Shown here one piece after another: positions 61,597 through 64,000 of a stretch of DNA of 64,000 nt. The DNA is taken from contig NZ_CAAJGK010000047.1 in NCBI RefSeq assembly GCF_900996245.1, forward strand, positions 49,913 through 113,912. Reading direction: 5' to 3'. Below the pieces are notes generated by a model, which did no database searches, was not told the origin of the DNA, and was given only the letters and a program-made list of their open reading frames with translations. The position numbers and the translations under genes are program-made. Source of the stretch: Paraburkholderia sp. BCC1886. GTDB taxonomy: Bacteria > Pseudomonadota > Gammaproteobacteria > Burkholderiales > Burkholderiaceae. Within the stretch, counting starts at the first letter, position 1. Each line of letters opens with the position of its first letter.

Positions 61597-62412
61597 CTAT
61601 TTGCCGCTGACGCGCTCGATCAGTTCCATGGCGGCCGCCGGGTTGCGTTCCTTGAAGCCGCTGATGACGTACAGGTACACGTCGCGCGTCGCGGTTTTTG
61701 CCGGCGCGGTAGCGTGCGACTCCAGGTCGCCGGGCGTGGTGCCGGTTGCGAGTCGACGCGCGCGTTCGGCCCATGCATCGAGTGCTTTGGTCGAATAGCC
61801 TTTGGCCTGTTTGTCGGTCGTACCCATGATGCGGGCGTAGACGAACGGCGCGGTGATGTCGGCGATCTGCGGGTAATCGCCGTCGCCTGCCAGTACGATC
61901 GCCACTTTGTATTTGCGTGCGAGCGCAACGAACTCGGGAGTCTTGAAGCTGTCGTTGCGAACCTCGATGGCGTGCCGGAGTTTCTGACCTTCGATGCTCG
62001 CGGGCAGTAGTTTCAGGAAAGCTTCGAAATCTTCGCTATCGAATTTTTTCGTCGGTGCGAATTGCCAGTTGATCGCGCCAAGTTTCTCTTTGAGCAGCAG
62101 GACGCCGCTCGAGAAGAAACGCTCGATGGTGTCGCCGGCTTCGGCGAGTACTTTCCGGTTGGTTGCGTAGCGGGGGGCTTTTAGCGAGAAGACGAAGTCG
62201 TCCGGCGTTTCCTGAAACCACTTCTCATAGCTCGACGGTTTTTGCGAGCCGTAGAACGTGCCGTTGATTTCAATCGAAGTGAGGTGCTGGCTCGCGTATT
62301 CGAGTTCGCGGGTCTGGGTCAGGCCTTCGGGATAGAAGACGCCGCGCCAGGGCGCGTAGGTCCAGCCGCCAATGCCGATGCGGATGTTGGGGGATTTTTT
62401 GGTGGAGGGCAT
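61597..62412 (-). CDS. DUF72 family protein (YecE-like)
   Basis: A 271-aa cytoplasmic TIM-barrel-like protein. Family motifs are 'IRIGIGGWTYAPWRGVFYPEGL', 'EINGTFYGSQKPSSYEKW', 'DDFVFSLKAPRYATNRK' and 'HAIEVRNDSF'. DUF72 proteins are widespread and of unknown function, with a fold related to xylose isomerase-like barrels. The ATG at 62412 matches the family start. It lies between aroG and the exoprotein gene, in opposite direction to the latter. The stretch 62413-62558 between them is AT-rich with a TTGACA hexamer at 62494-62499. Confidence 0.85.
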   Translation of the reverse strand: MPSTKKSPNIRIGIGGWTYAPWRGVFYPEGLTQTRELEYASQHLTSIEINGTFYGSQKPSSYEKWFQETPDDFVFSLKAPRYATNRKVLAEAGDTIERFFSSGVLLLKEKLGAINWQFAPTKKFDSEDFEAFLKLLPASIEGQKLRHAIEVRNDSFKTPEFVALARKYKVAIVLAGDGDYPQIADITAPFVYARIMGTTDKQAKGYSTKALDAWAERARRLATGTTPGDLESHATAPAKTATRDVYLYVISGFKERNPAAAMELIERVSGK

Positions 62413-62558
62413 GGGGGCTCCGGGTTTGGGCTTCGTGTGCAGTTTAGGGGAATGTTGGGGTTGGTGATGGGTTGGGTAGGGCTTTGACTAACTTTGACAA
62501 TTCGCCACGAACGTTGCGATAGGTTACGAAGTCTTCATTGATTCGTAATATAAAAATA

Positions 62559-64000
62559 ATGCGACGAGGAATGGTTGGGTTGAGTGGCGCAAGGCTTGTG
62601 CCGGGATTTGCTCTGCGAGGTGTTAGCCGTGCCGTGATGCTATCGGTTGGTGCTTGGCCGGGTTGGGGTGGGGCGCAGATCGTGCCTGCTGGTGAGCATG
62701 CGCCTTCGGTCGTTCAGACGCGTAATGGACTGCCGCAGGTGGATATCAACCGGCCTTCGGGGGCGGGGGTTTCGGTTAATACGTATGGGCAGTTCGATGT
62801 GCCCTCGCGTGGGGTGGTGCTGAACAACTCGCCGGTAGTCGTGCAGACGCAGCAGGCTGGATTGATTAACGGGAATCCGAATCTGGGCACCGGGCAGGCG
62901 GCGCGAGTGATCGTTAATCAGGTTAATAGCCGCGCGGCGAGTCAGATCAATGGGCAGGTTGAAGTTGCCGGGCAGCGGGCCGAGGTGGTGATTGCCAACG
63001 GGTCCGGCATCAGTGTGAACGGTGGTGGGTTCATCAACACCTCGCGTGCGATCCTGACGACGGGGACGCCGAACTATGCGGCCGATGGGTCTGTCGCCAG
63101 CTTCGATGTGCGAGGCGGCAGCATCGATGTTCACGGTGCGGGACTCGATGCAGGTGCGACGGATCAGATCGATCTGCTGTCGCGCGTCATGCACGCGAAC
63201 GCGGCGATTCATGCGAAGAACCTGAATGTTATCGCGGGGGCTAACCGGGTCGGGCATGACGCGCTCGATGCGACGGCCATCGCCGGTGAAGGTCTGACGC
63301 CGTATATCTCCATCGACGTCAGCCAGATCGGCGGGATGTACGCGAACAGTATCGTGCTGGTGGGCACGGAAGACGGTGTGGGTGTTTCGTCCAAAGGCGT
63401 GCTGGCGGCGCAGGCGGGTGACTTTACCGTGACCGCGGAGGGCAGGCTCATCCTCACCGGACAGACGCAGGCGAGTGGGGACATCAGGCTCTCCGGGCGC
63501 GAGGGTGTCGGGAACAGCGGGACGGTCTACGCGCAACGGGATGTGACGGTGGCCTCGGCCGGTGCGCTGACGAATAGTGGCGTGGTGGCGGCTGAGAAGA
63601 ACCTGACGGTTAAAGCCGCCAGCATTGCTTCAGATGGGACGCTTGGTGCGGGGATCAATGGCGACGGTTCGGTGGCGCAGGCGGGTGAACTGCGGCTCGA
63701 TGCGACGGGTGCGCTGACGGCGACGGGGCGCAATGTGGCGGGTGGTAACGCTGCGCTACAGGGAGCATCGGTCAATCTCGCAGGTGGTAACACGTCGGCG
63801 AATGGCGACCTCAGGCTCGCCGCAACGGCTGGCGATCTTGCGGCCTCGAACGCCACGATCGTCGCAGGAAGAGCGCTGGATGTACGCGCTGCCGGGATGC
63901 TGCTCAACGATCGGGGCATGCTGTCCTCTGGTGGTCCGCTGACTATCAATGCGCGAACACTCTCGAACCGCAATGGACAGATCGTCTCCGGTGATTCGCT
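62559..64000 (+). CDS. Two-partner-secretion exoprotein (FhaB/CdiA/BcpA type), 5' part
   Basis: An open frame of 480 codons runs to the window edge without stop, so the gene is cut. The start is uncertain: ATG at 62559, 62571 or 62637. A hydrophobic segment ending near 'GWGGAQIVPAG' may be the signal peptide. Next is the secretion (TPS/haemagglutination activity) domain: 'GLPQVDINRPSGAGVSVNTYGQFDV', 'LINGNPNLGTGQA' (conserved NPNL motif) and 'VIANGSGISVNGGGFINT', each read in parts. From about residue 280 come irregular repeats such as 'GRLILTGQTQASGDIRLSG' and 'GALTNSGVVAAEKNLTVKA', predicted beta-helix. It is exported through a TpsB pore. GGG and GGT codons are frequent, unlike neighbouring genes. 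The C-terminal part that would separate adhesin from contact-dependent toxin is outside the window. Confidence 0.88.
   Translation, partial: MRRGMVGLSGARLVPGFALRGVSRAVMLSVGAWPGWGGAQIVPAGEHAPSVVQTRNGLPQVDINRPSGAGVSVNTYGQFDVPSRGVVLNNSPVVVQTQQAGLINGNPNLGTGQAARVIVNQVNSRAASQINGQVEVAGQRAEVVIANGSGISVNGGGFINTSRAILTTGTPNYAADGSVASFDVRGGSIDVHGAGLDAGATDQIDLLSRVMHANAAIHAKNLNVIAGANRVGHDALDATAIAGEGLTPYISIDVSQIGGMYANSIVLVGTEDGVGVSSKGVLAAQAGDFTVTAEGRLILTGQTQASGDIRLSGREGVGNSGTVYAQRDVTVASAGALTNSGVVAAEKNLTVKAASIASDGTLGAGINGDGSVAQAGELRLDATGALTATGRNVAGGNAALQGASVNLAGGNTSANGDLRLAATAGDLAASNATIVAGRALDVRAAGMLLNDRGMLSSGGPLTINARTLSNRNGQIVSGDS

Overview
The window is 64 kb of high-GC DNA, densely coded on both strands. 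Gene families and style point to a Burkholderiales chromosome, most likely Paraburkholderia or a close relative. The pointers are a quinate/shikimate catabolic cluster with a fused QuiC, a frc-type sugar ABC operon, single-gene HU, PolB and a type I DAHP synthase. This assignment is inference from gene content. No rRNA, tRNA, insertion sequence, prophage or CRISPR array was seen.

Layout. 0.1-3.1 kb: two MFS transporters. 3.5-5.5 kb: an atypical orphan response regulator, a small GIY-YIG-like protein, a small wHTH-like protein and a lipoprotein. 5.7-11.4 kb: quinate/shikimate catabolism (3-dehydroshikimate dehydratase on the minus strand; type II dehydroquinase, a quinate/shikimate dehydrogenase and an MFS permease on the plus strand; a TetR regulator), predicted to yield protocatechuate. 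11.5-12.9 kb: ECF sigma factor and anti-sigma factor. 13.2-17.4 kb: frc-like sugar ABC transporter with a ROK repressor. 17.7-18.5 kb: PilZ protein. 18.7-26.4 kb: LacI regulator diverging from a CUT1 ABC importer plus GH42 beta-galactosidase, with two 16-bp perfect palindromes in the promoter gap. 26.4-29.5 kb: tetronate catabolism (OtnC, OtnK, DeoR).

29.5-38.7 kb is a metal/TonB region. One operon carries a TonB-dependent receptor followed by its own ExbB-ExbD-TonB, with a Zur-like site upstream. A second carries a DUF2946-like protein, a second receptor and a PepSY membrane protein with a His/Met-rich stretch; a 9-bp minisatellite sits in its 5' region. 38.7-46.5 kb: a LysR-type regulator with two DNA-binding domains diverges from an FAD dehydrogenase, a second LysR, a domain-permuted aconitase-family hydro-lyase and an MFS transporter. 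This looks like an uncharacterised hydroxy-acid pathway and is my best candidate for new biology.

46.5-52.5 kb: DNA polymerase II, a PRC-barrel periplasmic protein, a DUF2891 protein, an AllE-like bicupin and a LysR regulator. 52.6-55.4 kb: putrescine catabolism (glutamine-synthetase-like ligase and aminotransferase). 56-59.2 kb: a DedA-rhodanese fusion and a GGDEF/EAL protein. 59.9-62.4 kb: HU, DAHP synthase and a DUF72 protein. From 62.56 kb to the end is the start of a large two-partner-secretion exoprotein (FhaB/CdiA/BcpA type), cut by the window edge.
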